DNA of 64,000 nt. Origin: Hygrocybe punicea. Taxonomy: Eukaryota; Basidiomycota; Agaricomycetes; Agaricales; Hygrophoraceae. The notes below the pieces were generated by a model. It did not search any database, was not told where the DNA came from, and saw only the letters and a list, made by a program, of their open reading frames with translations. Each line of letters begins with the position of its first letter. Within the stretch, counting starts at the first letter, position 1. The stretch covers positions 992,001-1,056,000 of the forward strand of contig OY744463.1 in assembly GCA_963556145.1 (NCBI GenBank). Direction: 5' to 3'. The position numbers and the translations under genes are program-made. Shown here in pieces: positions 35,206 through 46,262 of the stretch.

Positions 35206-37045
35206 TGGTGGGGGTGAGTTTCTGTTTATCTTGAACAGCCATTCGCTTCTTATCAGATGAAACGATAATAAAAGCGAAGCTCACTGTAATTCGCCGGATA
35301 TCACGAGGTGGACAGCACAGAAGAGCTTGATTTAAGCCGTAAGAACATGTAAGGAAAAAGAAGATGCAACCAGAAAGAACCAGAACTGCAACAAGTCGAT
35401 CAGATTGTCATTCTGCCTCTAATTGATACACTCACGCAGACAGTATTCCTTACCGTCAAGGAATCGATAACACTGATTGTCTCCTTAGCACCATGCAAAC
35501 CTCCGCAAACCTCTCGTCGCTCTCATCACTCACAGACCCATGCCTGATCAAAAAAATCCACCAATGCCAGCGCCGAACTCGGCATAAAATCCCCTTTACC
35601 AACCTTGTGCTCACAACTTCAAGCCCCTCCACCTCCCCACCCTTTTCATTCACCCTCGGGCAAGGCGTCCCATCAGGCCGAAGTGGCAAGTCGAAAAGGT
35701 AGTACAGTCCCGGGAGGATCCATCCCGCAAGGGAACGGTTGGGGTATCAGAGGACGCCGACAGAGCGGATGGCCGAACAGATGAAGCTGGGATTGAAATG
35801 GGCTTGACTTCGGCGCACTCGCAGATTATCGTTCAAGTTGATAGTGCTGTATCGCCCATTCCAATCCCTCCACCGACGGTCACATCTAAAGCTCCAGGCC
35901 AGCTGCCGATTTGGATAGTGGTATCAGCAAACTGTTGGGGTCAACTACGAGAATTCGTGGGCATCACGTTTTCTTGGAACGAGGAGCGTCGTGGTACCCA
36001 TATCATTATTTCTCCGGTTTGAGGGGATGTGAAATAAGCTGTACAAACATAGTTACAGTCTCATATTTAGCATATTAAAGGTGAAAGAGACAGACCGTTA
36101 AGGAGACATCCATAATCTTCATATGGAGGGTGCGAAGTGCGGATCCGCCAGTGGCGGGCGGGCGGGGGCGCCGCCATCATTAACCCACTGTGCGAACGAT
36201 ACAGCCCATGGCCTCGTACGTTTTCGGCTTCTAGGAGAATGGTGAAAACACCACGGCGAGGGTCAGGAATTCTGAACGGCACTCAAGACATCCGGCCCAC
36301 TGGACGACTTCGCCCGTTAGCGTTCGGAGAAGAAATGAAGAACGGCACGAGGACTTCTTCCATCGTAGCATTTTCATCCGTTGTTCGAGTCCGCACTGTT
36401 TTTATAGTTTCGGGGGTACTATAGAGAAAAGCAGACTACTGGCTAAGTGAACGAGGGGGAGGACCGTTTAGTTGGCATTGTAACCGCTGCTGTAGTAAGA
36501 GCGACTGATAGGACTGATGGGAATACGAGGTAAGCTTATGCAAGGCGGATATGGAGCCTTGGGCGAGTTGCGCTGAGTTATTTTCACTGGCCGCGCGCCA
36601 TTGTCACGGTTCCAAGACCGCTATGGTTGGCGAACCCGGTTTAAACTGCTGCGAAAACGGTAAATGTAACGATACAAGACTAACTTCGGTGTTTTACATA
36701 TTTGGCGATTTGGTTGTCTTGCATCCGGAAAGCCCAAAGACTTGGGCGCGCCGTAAGTGTGACTAGTCTTTTATTGCGGCAGTGGTCTAACCTGGAAACA
36801 TTTGGTCTGCTCCACCGACCTAATTTTGTAGTTGCGAATTCTCTGCATAAAAGTCGGCAGTGTTACTGTGGATCAAATGCCTCCGACCAGCCGTATCACA
36901 GTATCACCGTGACCAGGCACTGTGTGTACCAATAGGCTCGGTAACGATATGCGCAGCGACACGAGGTAGAGGTTGATATGAAGTGGGCGTCAGTTTTGGC
37001 CCTATATAACGGCGGCGTTCTTGCGTTTGAATCCTCGAAACGACC
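35206..37045. other. Region with unresolved short coding fragments
   Basis: Protein-like pieces occur on both strands but none assembles into a convincing gene. On the minus strand, SLAGWILPGLYYLFDLPLRP runs into DGTPCPRVNEKGG near 35640-35750, preceded by a stop. On the plus strand, 35798-36022 reads LTSAHSQIIVQVDSAV through a stop at 36020. From 36030 to 37045 I see only upstream sequence of the viperin gene. Part of this is likely gene decay. Confidence 0.35.
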
Positions 37046-38222
37046 ATGTTCAATTGGATCCACAATGCATTTTTGTCGCCCGAGCCTCGGATTTCAATCG
37101 CTTGCGCAGTCCAAGGAAACTCTCCACCTTCCATCGTACCGATTTCAGTCAACTACTTTCCCCACAGGTATTCTTCCCACTCCAAACCAATCATGAAATC
37201 TGACTACCGAGATAGAAAATGCAACTACTCATGCGAATTTTGTTTCCACACCACCAAGAATCTTTACATACTCCCCATCGACGAAGCCAAGCGGGGTCTT
37301 CGCCTTCTCGCCGAAGCCGGGATGAAGAAGCTCAACATCAGCGGTGGCGAGCCATTTCTCAAGCCTGATTTTATCGGCGAGATCTTCAAGTTCTGCAAAG
37401 AGGTGCTGAAGCTCGAATCGTGCACCGTTGTAAATAACGGGTCGAAGGTTACAGAGCAGTGGCTTGATACGTATGGGAAGTATCTAGATATCATGGCGAT
37501 TTCTTGTGATAGCTTTGATGCTGCAACGAACGTGGAGCTCGGAAGGGCAGAGAAGGGGAAAAGGACACACGTGGAACGGGTATTTCGAGTTGCAGATTGG
37601 TGTAGGGCTCGTGGCATCAAGGTCAAGATCAATACGGTGGTTACAAAGTGAGTCTCCTATCGGATGTTGCTTCTGTTCCCTGTATTGATCCTGTGTAGGC
37701 TGAACTTTGAAGAAGACATGAATGACAACATCGAAGCACTTGAGCCATACCGTTGGAAAGTGAGCGAAATGTATTATCTTTGCTTTAAATCACCGACACA
37801 GACCTCTTCAAGGTGTTCCAAGTCCTTCTCCTTGACGGCGAGAATACTGGCAACGAAACCGGGTCTCTTCGTGATGCTCGAAAGCTCGTCATCACAGATG
37901 CTGAATTCCAGTCATTCCTGGCTCGCCATTCTTGCCAAAAATCACTAGTCCCGGAAAGCAATGCCGCCATGAAAGATTCATACCTGAATCTTGATGAGGA
38001 TATGGCGTGAGTAGCCACTGGCGTGTCATCCTCGTCGTGGTGTTTACTATTTGAGTCAGGTTTTTGAATTGCCAGGGGGGTGGGAAGAAGGCTGGGCGGT
38101 CGCTGCTCAAGGTCGGTGTTCAGGAGGCCCTGAAAGATGCTGGGTTCGACAACCGGGCATTCATCGATCGAGGTGGCATCTTCGAGTGGAGTCGCGAGCA
38201 AACGGTGGATTTGGAGTGGTGA
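37046..38222 (+). CDS. Viperin-like radical SAM enzyme
   Basis: Family members convert CTP to the chain terminator ddhCTP; animal viperin (RSAD2) is antiviral. ATG at 37046. A 48-nt intron joins VPISVNYFPHR to KCNYSCEFCFH, which holds the CX3CX2C cluster that binds the 4Fe-4S cofactor. Next come LNISGGEPFLKPDF (SAM-binding GGEP), MAISCDSFDAATNV, KVKINTVVTK, LNFEEDMNDNIEALEPYRWK and VFQVLLLDGENTG, all viperin-specific. The C-terminal block VPESNAAMKDSYLNLDEDM, FLNC and the terminus FEWSREQTVDLEW are kept, including the final Trp that in human viperin contacts the CIA machinery. The N-terminus is short and lacks the long amphipathic helix of animal viperin. Five exons, intact, TGA at 38220. Confidence 0.93.
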
Positions 38223-38459
38223 TCACGGTGCTACTTGCAGATTATGTCTAGCAACAGGTGGATCCAATTCCAGCGCATCAAATCGTCTCTTTCGAATCTC
38301 AATCCGTGATGCAAAGACCAAGCTTCTTGACACTTCCAACATTTCCTATTGCTATGCTCACGTCCAACATAGTTGATACACCTTCCATGCGTTTCTCGCT
38401 CTTCAATTAACTGCAGATTATGTAACTAAACAGTTGTATAATCTTGATTTATGCAATGT

Positions 38460-38770
38460 ACTGCTCATGCCTGTCCAACTACCGACAGAGGTCTTGGAAC
38501 AAATTATCGACGAAAGTCACCTCAACTGTCGAGTTTTCGTTCCACCTTTTTCGCGAGATTAGATAAATTTCTGCCACCGCCCACTTCGAAGAATTGTGTC
38601 ACTTATGCCACTGGACCCACTCGCTGCGACAGATTTGCCCCATTGCTTACGTCGAATCCAGATCTGACCCACCATGTCCATGAACTTGAAATTGTGGAAG
38701 GCGGTCATCCAGGACAAATCATTTCTTGGGATCTTGGACTTCTCAATTCGCTTGCTTTTCATTCTATCTG
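38460..38770 (+). pseudogene. F-box protein remnant
   Basis: Starts with an F-box-like N-terminus (PVQLPTEVLEQIIDESH) that stops after FSRD. It continues in another frame with SNPDLTHHVHELEIVEG, typical of mushroom F-box/leucine-rich proteins. No intact frame spans it, so it looks like a broken copy. Confidence 0.6.
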
Positions 38771-38789
38771 ATTTTGTTAATCAGATGGA

Positions 38790-39375
38790 TATGAATTTCT
38801 TGTGCAGAATTGTAAAGTTACTATCACTCCGCTCTGTTGAATATTATTAACCCTCCCCGGAGATCAGACAAGACTGGCGACCGTATCTGCATCTTTGGCT
38901 TTAGTCGAGGTGGATACACTGCCCGTGGGTTGGCTGCTATGATTTACAAAGTTGGAATTCTCCCAAGAGGAAATCGACAGCAAATCCCTTTCGCATACAA
39001 GTTGTATAAACGTTCCGACGAATTTGGATGGCGGCAGGCAGTCGCTTTCAAGAGAACGTTCAGCGTTCCTGTGAAGTACATCGAATTCGTGGGTGGTGAG
39101 GGTAATGGTGTTCTGAAATAAAATCAAACAAACACTCATTTGTGCCTTGCCGAACTAGGGACACGGTCGCTTCTGTGGCAACCAATATCCCCTTCACTTC
39201 ATCCAATGTGGCAATCCGCACTTTTCGCCATGCCCTTTCTCTTGATGAGCGCAGAGCCAAATTCAGATCCAACATGTGGACTCGCCCTTCAGTGATGGAA
39301 TCCAAGCTGGGGACGGCAGATGATACGAAACAACCCGTCATTACGAGCAACGTCCAGGACACCTCCCACTCCTAG
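38790..39375 (+). pseudogene. DUF2235 alpha/beta-hydrolase remnant
   Basis: Pieces of the fungal DUF2235 family (distant relatives of Tle1-type phospholipases): GDRICIFGFSRGGYTARGL with the GxSxG nucleophile elbow, then YKVGILPRGNRQQIPFAYK, FKRTFSVPVKYIEFVG, a break, and DTVASVATNIPF, RTFRHALSLDERRAKF. The usual GVWDTV junction is damaged at about 39100-39160, and both the N-terminus and the C-terminal half are missing. A truncated relic. Confidence 0.7.
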
Positions 39376-39512
39376 TAATGACCAAATTTTATATGTTGAT
39401 TGATTAATGGATCCCTACTAATAGTAATAACCTTCGAAACTTGCTTGTTGTTCATACCCTTGTATATTAAATGTCACAACAACAACAGGACATGCTGGAT
39501 TTCTTATCAACA

Positions 39513-40290
39513 TTACATGGGCTGGAGTGTGAGAATAGCATTTGTGGCATTTCGAGTGGGGATTTGGAGAAAGCGATCATCATGGCCTTGCTGCTCGATG
39601 CGAAGAAGAACTCCCTCCCGTATGACATATGTCTCCCAATTGGGGTCCGCCCTGTCTTGACCATAGTTTCCGAGCAAGGACGAAGAGTTGTGTGGCTTGG
39701 CCAACGCCGCCGATTTCTCGATGGAATAAACTGGACCAGCGGGAGTAAAACCATTCGAAACGGAGTAGATTTTGATGTTGCTAGGCGTGAGAATGTATTG
39801 ATTGTTCTTGTCGACGAAGTCGAAGGAGAAGATACCGTAGGGAGCTAGTTCATCTGCACCCCAAACACGGACCTTCAGGTTGGGGCCGAGAACTGCACAA
39901 GTCACATTGTCATGCGAGTGAGGCTTGCGCTGGGAAACCAATGTGAGACGGACAACATGTCGTGCGATAGAGGGGATAACTACGCACACCAAGAACAATC
40001 GGGGCTGGAAGTGTCTCACGCACTTTCTGTAACATCTCCTCCTGCTCCCTATGGATGGCGGAGATCACGGGGTATCCTTTCTCAAAGGCGGCCTCGAAAC
40101 TCCCATAGTGCTTCTCGAAGGCAGCAAAAATCTCGTCTTCTCCCAGAGAGTAATACTTCATGCAAAGGCGCACAAAGTCGACGCGATCAGTGCTCAAGCT
40201 CGTCAGGTCCGGGTCATGAACGTTGTGGTGATGGGTAATTGTCGTGGTGGTGGAGCCTCTGTTCATGGTGAAAGACACCATTCGGTCCAT
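39513..40290 (-). CDS. Hypothetical two-exon protein
   Basis: Start MDRMVSFTMNRGSTTTT at 40290; a longer frame begins only with TTG. Exon 1 ends HREQEEMLQKVRETLPAPIV and an intron with GTGTGCG donor and TTGTGCAG acceptor joins it to LGPNLKVRVWGADELAPYGI. The C-terminal half reads FDFVDKNNQYILTPSNIKIY and ends NAILTLQPM, TAG at 39513. About 230 residues, no domain recognised, no signal peptide. Coherent composition across the splice supports a real gene. Confidence 0.55.
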
Positions 40291-40675
40291 TGGCAGCACT
40301 TCTCTCTGGGAACAGACGGTTCCGTCACCCGGAGAACGCTGGGATTTGCTTAGACGCCGATCCCGATTCGGCTGAGATCGTGCCTTTGACGCCAAAGGCA
40401 GCCAAATAGCCAGCAAACAAACACTTGTCCTCCCTCACTCTCAACCCCGCTGACTCCGTCTCCCCAGTACTAGGACGAGCGATGGCGAGGACCCACGGCA
40501 CTCGCTTTCGCCAACGAGGCCATCCACCAACGACCCCCCCAGCTCCTCTCCAACGACAACGACAACGAGTGCTCCTGCCCCTCCAGCCTCTCAGGTCCCT
40601 GCCAATTTCATTGATCTCATCGGTGTCGCCACCCACATCCTCGCGTGCCTCCTCGTTTCGGTTGCCAACGCCTTC

Positions 40676-40724
40676 CTCGCCCTCGCCCTCGCCCTCGCCC
40701 TCGCCCTCTCCCTCCACCTCGCCT
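40676..40724. repeat. CCCTCG-type microsatellite
   Basis: Short tandem CCCTCG/CCTCGC repeats at the 5' side of the SAP-domain gene, giving Ser-Pro repeats in one frame. Confidence 0.8.
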
Positions 40725-40789
40725 TCCCCCCCTCAAGTCCCAGTTCCCTCCCCAGCCTTGACACGCCTCATTCCCGGAGGTCCCTGACA

Positions 40790-42501
40790 ATGGACGCACC
40801 CACGGTGACTCCAAGCGTGAGTGCCAACTGTGCCAGCGGTGCCGAGCAGCTGCCCTCATCATTGACGCCCGCCCCGCCAAGCGAGGATGGGCCCATCCCG
40901 TTCCCAGGTCGGGTGGGGGCGAATGGGCAACACAAGGTGTGCCATCTCTCCCTGTGAGTCCCTTTCCCCTCCGTTTCTTTTCTTTTTTGAGTGCCAGGAC
41001 CTCCGCTCACTTTTTTTTTTGTTCATTCTCATTCTCTCTCATTGGGGGGCCCTGCCATGCCATCCTGCTTTGTGTCCCACAGGCATGGGCAGACGAAGGC
41101 CACTCTGAAAGAGTGGTGCCGGGAGTTCCGCCTCCCCATGTCGGGCAACGTAGTTGCGCTACGTGAGCGGCTCAAGACATTCAGTGGAGATGCAAATGCA
41201 TGGAATAGGTGAGCCCCCCTTGCTGATCTCTGCTCCCCCTCACTCGGAACACATGCCCCCCTCCATATCTAGTTTACTGCTGGGCGCGAAGCGCTCACAT
41301 AAGGGACTCAGGCCAGGGGCACGAAAGTCCAAGGCCAAACCATTGGCCCTGCGCCACAAGGCGCTACTTGGCCACGGCCTCCCTGATGGTTCCGGGGCTG
41401 TTATCCATGCCCTCCCAATGGAGCGGTCTAAGGATTCCCAGACTGCTGAAGAAGTCCGCCAGGTTATCCCATGGGTGAGTGACTGCCCCTGGATCTACCA
41501 CACCTCTGACCGTGCCGTCTGAAGGCAAGAGAAGTAGTGGGTATGTTTCCCTATGAGCCCACCACCCTTGACAATGAGGGTGATCGTGAGCGGTGCCCCA
41601 ATGCAGGCAATGGCCCGATGACAACAGGTGGAGCTGGGCGTGACATGTCCGGCTCCACCTCATTGCAACTGCTGGGGCCAGTAGAGCGGGCCGCCGCCGT
41701 GAGTAACCCACCAATTGCTGTGTGATGCCGCAATGCTGACTTCATTCAGCCCTCAAACGACATCAGCTCCCTGCTTCGGCAAACGCAGGCACAGCTGTCG
41801 GCCGTGCTAGCCCAAATGTCTGATGGCTCTTGTAGGGCCTTCGAGCCACTGAATCAGGCTCAGGTGTGTGCCTCACCACCATCCTGTGGGTTGCCGCCTG
41901 TGCCGGTGTCATTTCCGGGGTGCTTGCTTGTGCTCAGAAATGGCACGGCACTTCAAATTTCGGGGGATGACATCCCGGACCCACCTGCTGTCTCATTTGC
42001 TGATGACATCCCACGTCTCAACAGCATGTGGGATGATACAACACCACACTGGTGTGGGAAATCCCCCCTGGTTGTTGGTGGCCACCCTATCCCTGTGTTG
42101 TATTGGCCTGAACTATACAAGTATGGCAAAAAAGATCAGTGGAAAGGAACTAAAGGAAAATGGTTTGAATGGAAGGTAAATACTTACTTGCTGGTGTTAT
42201 CAGTGCCATGAACTTGAGATTCCAGGTTGTCGTTGAGTGTTACCGGGAGAGGACACCGGAAGATTTCTGGAGGGAGTTTTGTCAGCCAAATGGCAACCGA
42301 ATGACCTTCACAACCATCACCCAACAACTCCGAAAGCAACGAGTGGCCAGGCATCAAGAGATTGTAGTGCAAGCACAAAGGGAGTATGGCCCTTGTTTCT
42401 CTGAAATTTTCACTTACCGTCATGGTGGCCAGACATTTGTCATGAGTGATCCATCAGCTATTGCTCGTCATTACTTTACATTGCATGCAGCCAATACTTA
42501 G
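40790..42501 (+). CDS. SAP-domain protein of a mobile element
   Basis: Seven exons read in frame from MDAPTVTPSVSANCASG at 40790. After the first intron comes a SAP-like motif (HGQTKATLKEWCREF, then GNVVALRERLKTF), a helix-turn-helix fold that binds AT-rich DNA. Middle exons are hydrophilic. The last two exons, YKYGKKDQWKGTKGKWFEWK and YRERTPEDFWREFCQPNGNR, then MTFTTITQQLRKQR, look like a conserved DNA-binding or partner region, TAG at 42499. It faces a tyrosine-recombinase gene tail to tail, 161 bp apart. I infer that both belong to one element. The true start may lie further 5' (an ATG at 40482 opens a Pro/Ser-rich frame). Confidence 0.65.
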
Positions 42502-42662
42502 TTTATAGTTCAAAATATATGACTTTTGTTTATCTCAGTCTGAAATTTCATCACAAGAACTGGAATAATCAAATAGTCAGGCAACATCAAACATTGTTAC
42601 AACTACAGAACTAAGGGGTAGAAAAGGTGGAGACATGTTATAATTTGCTAGCAATATCAAGC

Positions 42663-45233
42663 TCATGCACAACCACATGTTCTTCCACAAGTAGGGCACT
42701 TGACTGTTGGCAGACAGTCAGGATTGAAAAAATCTTCCCTCTTCTCTGTGGGATTGTCATTCCATGAGATGAGGTACTTGACAATGGTCAAGTGTGTGAA
42801 CTCTGTGCTCCATCCTCCCCACTCACAAATACGGCGGATAGGCCATCGGCGCTCTGATGACAGGTATTGGCAACCACCACGCTGGAAGGAATGAGTTCCA
42901 TATGGATAAGGGTCAACACCAACGTCAAGCAGATTGTTCTGGAACAATTCCAGGAATTGTTCTGAGGTCTGCTCGTGGGATACTAAGAAAGTATGCACAT
43001 GCCATAGGGCGGTTGGCCTCAGCAACACGGTCACCAGAAGAAATCTTGCAAAATATGTAACCGTCTGTGATGTTAGACTCCACCAACCACTCTGCAAGGG
43101 CACGGACTGGGCAGATATATGCCTCTGAGGCAGACAGAGCATGTAGCACAAATGGTTGAATCTCTGATAAAGGAGGTGAGTCACCAGCAGGTATCCTCCT
43201 ATCAGAAACAAATTCCCACCTCCAAATTGGTCAGTCTTCTGAAAGGGTATGAAGTGGCTTGGATTTGAAACATCAAGCTCAATGTCATGTGCTTGAATCT
43301 TCAACACTTCATCAAAGCGCAACAAGCATAAAAATGCAATGGTATAGGCCGCTTGCAGAAGACGATGAGTCCGATGTAGATGCAGGTTCTTGGGTGGCTT
43401 CGGAACAATATAAAGAAATAAAGATCCTAACCTAGGGGTGTCAGCGTAGAAGTGACAGTGGATAAGTCAGTGTCGGGAGTAGTAGTAAAAGTAGAAATGG
43501 AATGTAAAATGTAAGCCGCCATGTAAAACTAAACAAATAGCGACGAATCCAGCGATGAACGGAGTGAAAATGGACAAATAATAAAGAACCCGACGATGCT
43601 GATGATGTTGGGTACAGCAGGTCGGGTTGGGTCGGGTCAGAAACAATGAACGAATATACGGAAACAACGATAAAGACGATGAAGTGGACTATAAAAAGCT
43701 AAGGGTCTACATGGACGAGCATTTGAAGGGATTAAAAGGCGATTCTGACTAAAGGGAAATGGGGACTAAGGGTATCTCTTTTTGTACGGTTGTCGGGGAC
43801 CGTTTTTATAGTACATGTGTGTGTAGCTACTTTCAGACATGTCTACTTCAGCCGATAGATACTACAAAGAAAAACTGGAATGGGGATGTGGAAAGGGGGG
43901 TTGCAAAGCGACATAGACAGGTAAATGGAGGGGAAAACGAATATGCAAGGAAAAGATCTAGAAGTCCTACATATCTCCAAAAGGACAAGGGGATGCACAA
44001 ATAAAGTAAATCCGAAGTCGGGGATTGAGTCCGATGAGATCCATCTTCTAGCATTGGAACTCCGGGGCTTATGAGGCTGCTGGATTTGGTCCGAGAGCGG
44101 CTGTGACGAAGCGGCATACGTCGGGTCACGTCGGTCACGTCGGGTCACATCACGTCGGGTTATGTCGGGTGGCGTCGGGTTTGAATGCGAGTTGAACGGA
44201 GGCATTGGGTTTGTCCGGATTCATGATATATCGACAATACGGACTCAGAGGGACGTCGAGTCTCTACACCGACCACCACCCCAGGTGCCAACTGAGCCTT
44301 GTTGTTGTGTGTGAGAGCCAGGGGCATAGTCTTTAATAGCCCAGACATCAATCTGGTGATTGAACTTGTACAACTTCTTGAGCATTTCCTAAAACATGCA
44401 TGAGTAATCTTTCTGTGAAGATGTGGTGTGTTAACTTACAGAGGTGATAGCCTGTGCACTGGTGGAGGTTTCTCCTGAGTTAACCTTATTATTATCACAC
44501 AAGCTGGTCTCAACAACAAGATCATGAAGAGAGGCAATTAACATACTTTTCTTCTGTGAAGGCTGACCATGTAACTTGACATGACATTGAACACAGAGGG
44601 GTTTCCAAACATCACTCACTTACATGCCACGGTGTTGAACCAAGGCCATGGAGACGTCCAAACGCATAAGTTATTGCTGCTTGCATCTTCTGTGCATGTG
44701 AGTATGTGCCACGCTCAGCCATAGGTGGTCTTTTTGATCCATCCAGCAGTATCTCATCACACCTACCCAATTGCTCAGCTAATGTGCATCAAACTTGGTC
44801 GAAGTAGGCAAAATAACCATACTGATTCATGATCCAAGAAGCTATATGCCATGGGGCATCTTCGCTTGGCTTTGATGTGAAAAAAGGTTCACCTTCCTTG
44901 AGGAGTTTACTAGAAACAAGGAAATGCTCGCATTGTTTCATCAGCCTACATGCTTCAGTATAATCTTACTGAAAACAACATGTAAAACACTGCTCACCTC
45001 TGGTACTCACTGTCAGTCGCTTCAGTTACACCCTTGGAAGCCTGGAGAAGAGTTCCATGGACATCTGACATATGGATGTCGCCATCGTCGTCTTGCTGAG
45101 TGGTTTCGAGCAATGTTTGTTGCTCTCCTTCAAGATCATCGGTGACCTCTAGTTCTTCAGGCTTGTCTTGCTCCTCAACAGGGTGAACCACCTGGTAAAC
45201 ACCAGGAAACTGAGTTTTCGACCTTGTAAACAT
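42663..45233 (-). pseudogene. Fungal tyrosine recombinase (Crypton-like), interrupted
   Basis: The N-terminal part starts MFTRSKTQFPGVYQVVHPVE at 45233 and runs through LASWIMNQYG-like sequence, VWKPLCVQCHVKLHGQP and KKLYKFNHQIDVWAIKDYAP to TWGGGR near 44270. About 830 bp of unrelated sequence then intervenes. The catalytic part resumes with LLQAAYTIAFLCLLRFDEVL, PVRALAEWLVESNITDGYIF, EQFLELFQNNLLDVGVDPYP, GTHSFQRGGCQYLSSERRWP, WGGWSTEF and TIVKYLISW (nucleophile Tyr). Such genes normally read HSFRRGG; here the catalytic HxxR arginine is Gln. The Cys-rich end is KCPTCGRTCGCA. Both the insertion and the Gln argue that it is dead, although remaining parts are well kept. Confidence 0.75.
43439..44272. 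mobile_element. Insertion inside the recombinase gene (solo-LTR-like)
   Basis: Sequence with no relation to the flanking exons. It is bounded by TGTCAGCG at 43439 and CTCTACA at 44272, so it begins TG and ends CA as LTRs do. Inside are repeated TCGGGT/ACGTCGGGTC motifs (44110-44180). The end GAGTCTCTACA resembles GAGCCTCTACA found twice near 48.67 and 49.27 kb. No 5-bp target duplication is visible, so the class is uncertain. Confidence 0.4.
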
Positions 45234-45339
45234 GGTGAAAGTGAGCAGAAATGAGTTATTGATGAAGATCTGATGGTGATTTTATATTATGTAATCAACT
45301 TCGCAGCTACACACTATGGGTAACAACAGCATTCAGGGG

Positions 45340-46209
45340 GGCTACTGAGTGGGAATAAGGTACAGGGGTCATGCGGGGCCTACTGTGGTTGAAAATGGGG
45401 ACAGGAGGGAGGATGGCATGGAGGGTGCTGGTTTAGGGATACAGTGGAGGGCACATTTTGGGGTGCAGAGCAGTCCGATGCATGAAGATGGCATCTGGGG
45501 CCATCACGCACCTTGTTCCCACTTGGAATGGGGTGCGTGACATTGTGTGGTGTCTGTCATGGTCGAAAACAGAGGCGAGAGGTGTTAGGAGTGGGGGAGG
45601 GCGCAGTTTGGGGGTCTGGTGCGCAAAGACGGCGTCTGGGGCCATCATACACCTTGTTCTGAGTCTGAACGAGGTGCGGGGGGTCATGCAGGGTCCGTCG
45701 TGTTTAAAAAGGAAGAGGAAGCTGGCGGGAGAGGAAGGGATGAGAAAAAGAAAGATAAAAAGAAGATAAAAAATGAACCGTTCTGAAAAGATGGCAGCTG
45801 GGTCATCACGCACCTCATTCCCACTTGGAACAGAGTGTGTGACATTGTATGGGGTCCATTGTGGTCGAAAACGGAGGGTGGGAGATGTTGGGGGTGGGGG
45901 AGGGTGCATTTTGGGGTGCAGAGCAGTCAGATGCACAAAGATGGCATCTGGGGCCATTACGCACCTCATTCTGAGTCTGAACAAGGTGTGAGGGTCGTGC
46001 AGGGACCATCGTGGTCGACAACGGAGGGGGGAGGGGGCGAGAGGTGTTGGGAACAGGGGAGGGCACATTTGGTGGGTGCAGAGCAAAGTTTGGGGGTCCA
46101 ATGTGCGATGACAGCATCTGGGGCCATCAGGCACCTTGTTCTGAGTCCAAACAAGGTGCAGGGTCATGTGGGGCCCATCATGGAGCCGGCGGGAGAGGGA
46201 AGGGATGAG

Positions 46210-46260
<51 letters not shown>
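45340..46260. repeat. Degenerate GC-rich tandem repeat ending in poly(A)
   Basis: Recurring half-units such as GCATCTGGGGCCATCACGCAC at about 45490, 45625, 45790, 45945 and 46110, spaced roughly 135-166 bp, with GTGGTCGAAAACGGAGG between them. The array ends in about 49 consecutive A (46209-46257). Long open frames on both strands are a by-product of the repeat. Confidence 0.75.

Positions 46261-46262
<2 letters not shown>

Noticed and set aside
40325..40787. Gly/Glu- or Ser/Pro-repeat open frames
   Set aside because: Created by the CCCTCG microsatellite; retained only as a possible 5' extension of the SAP gene.
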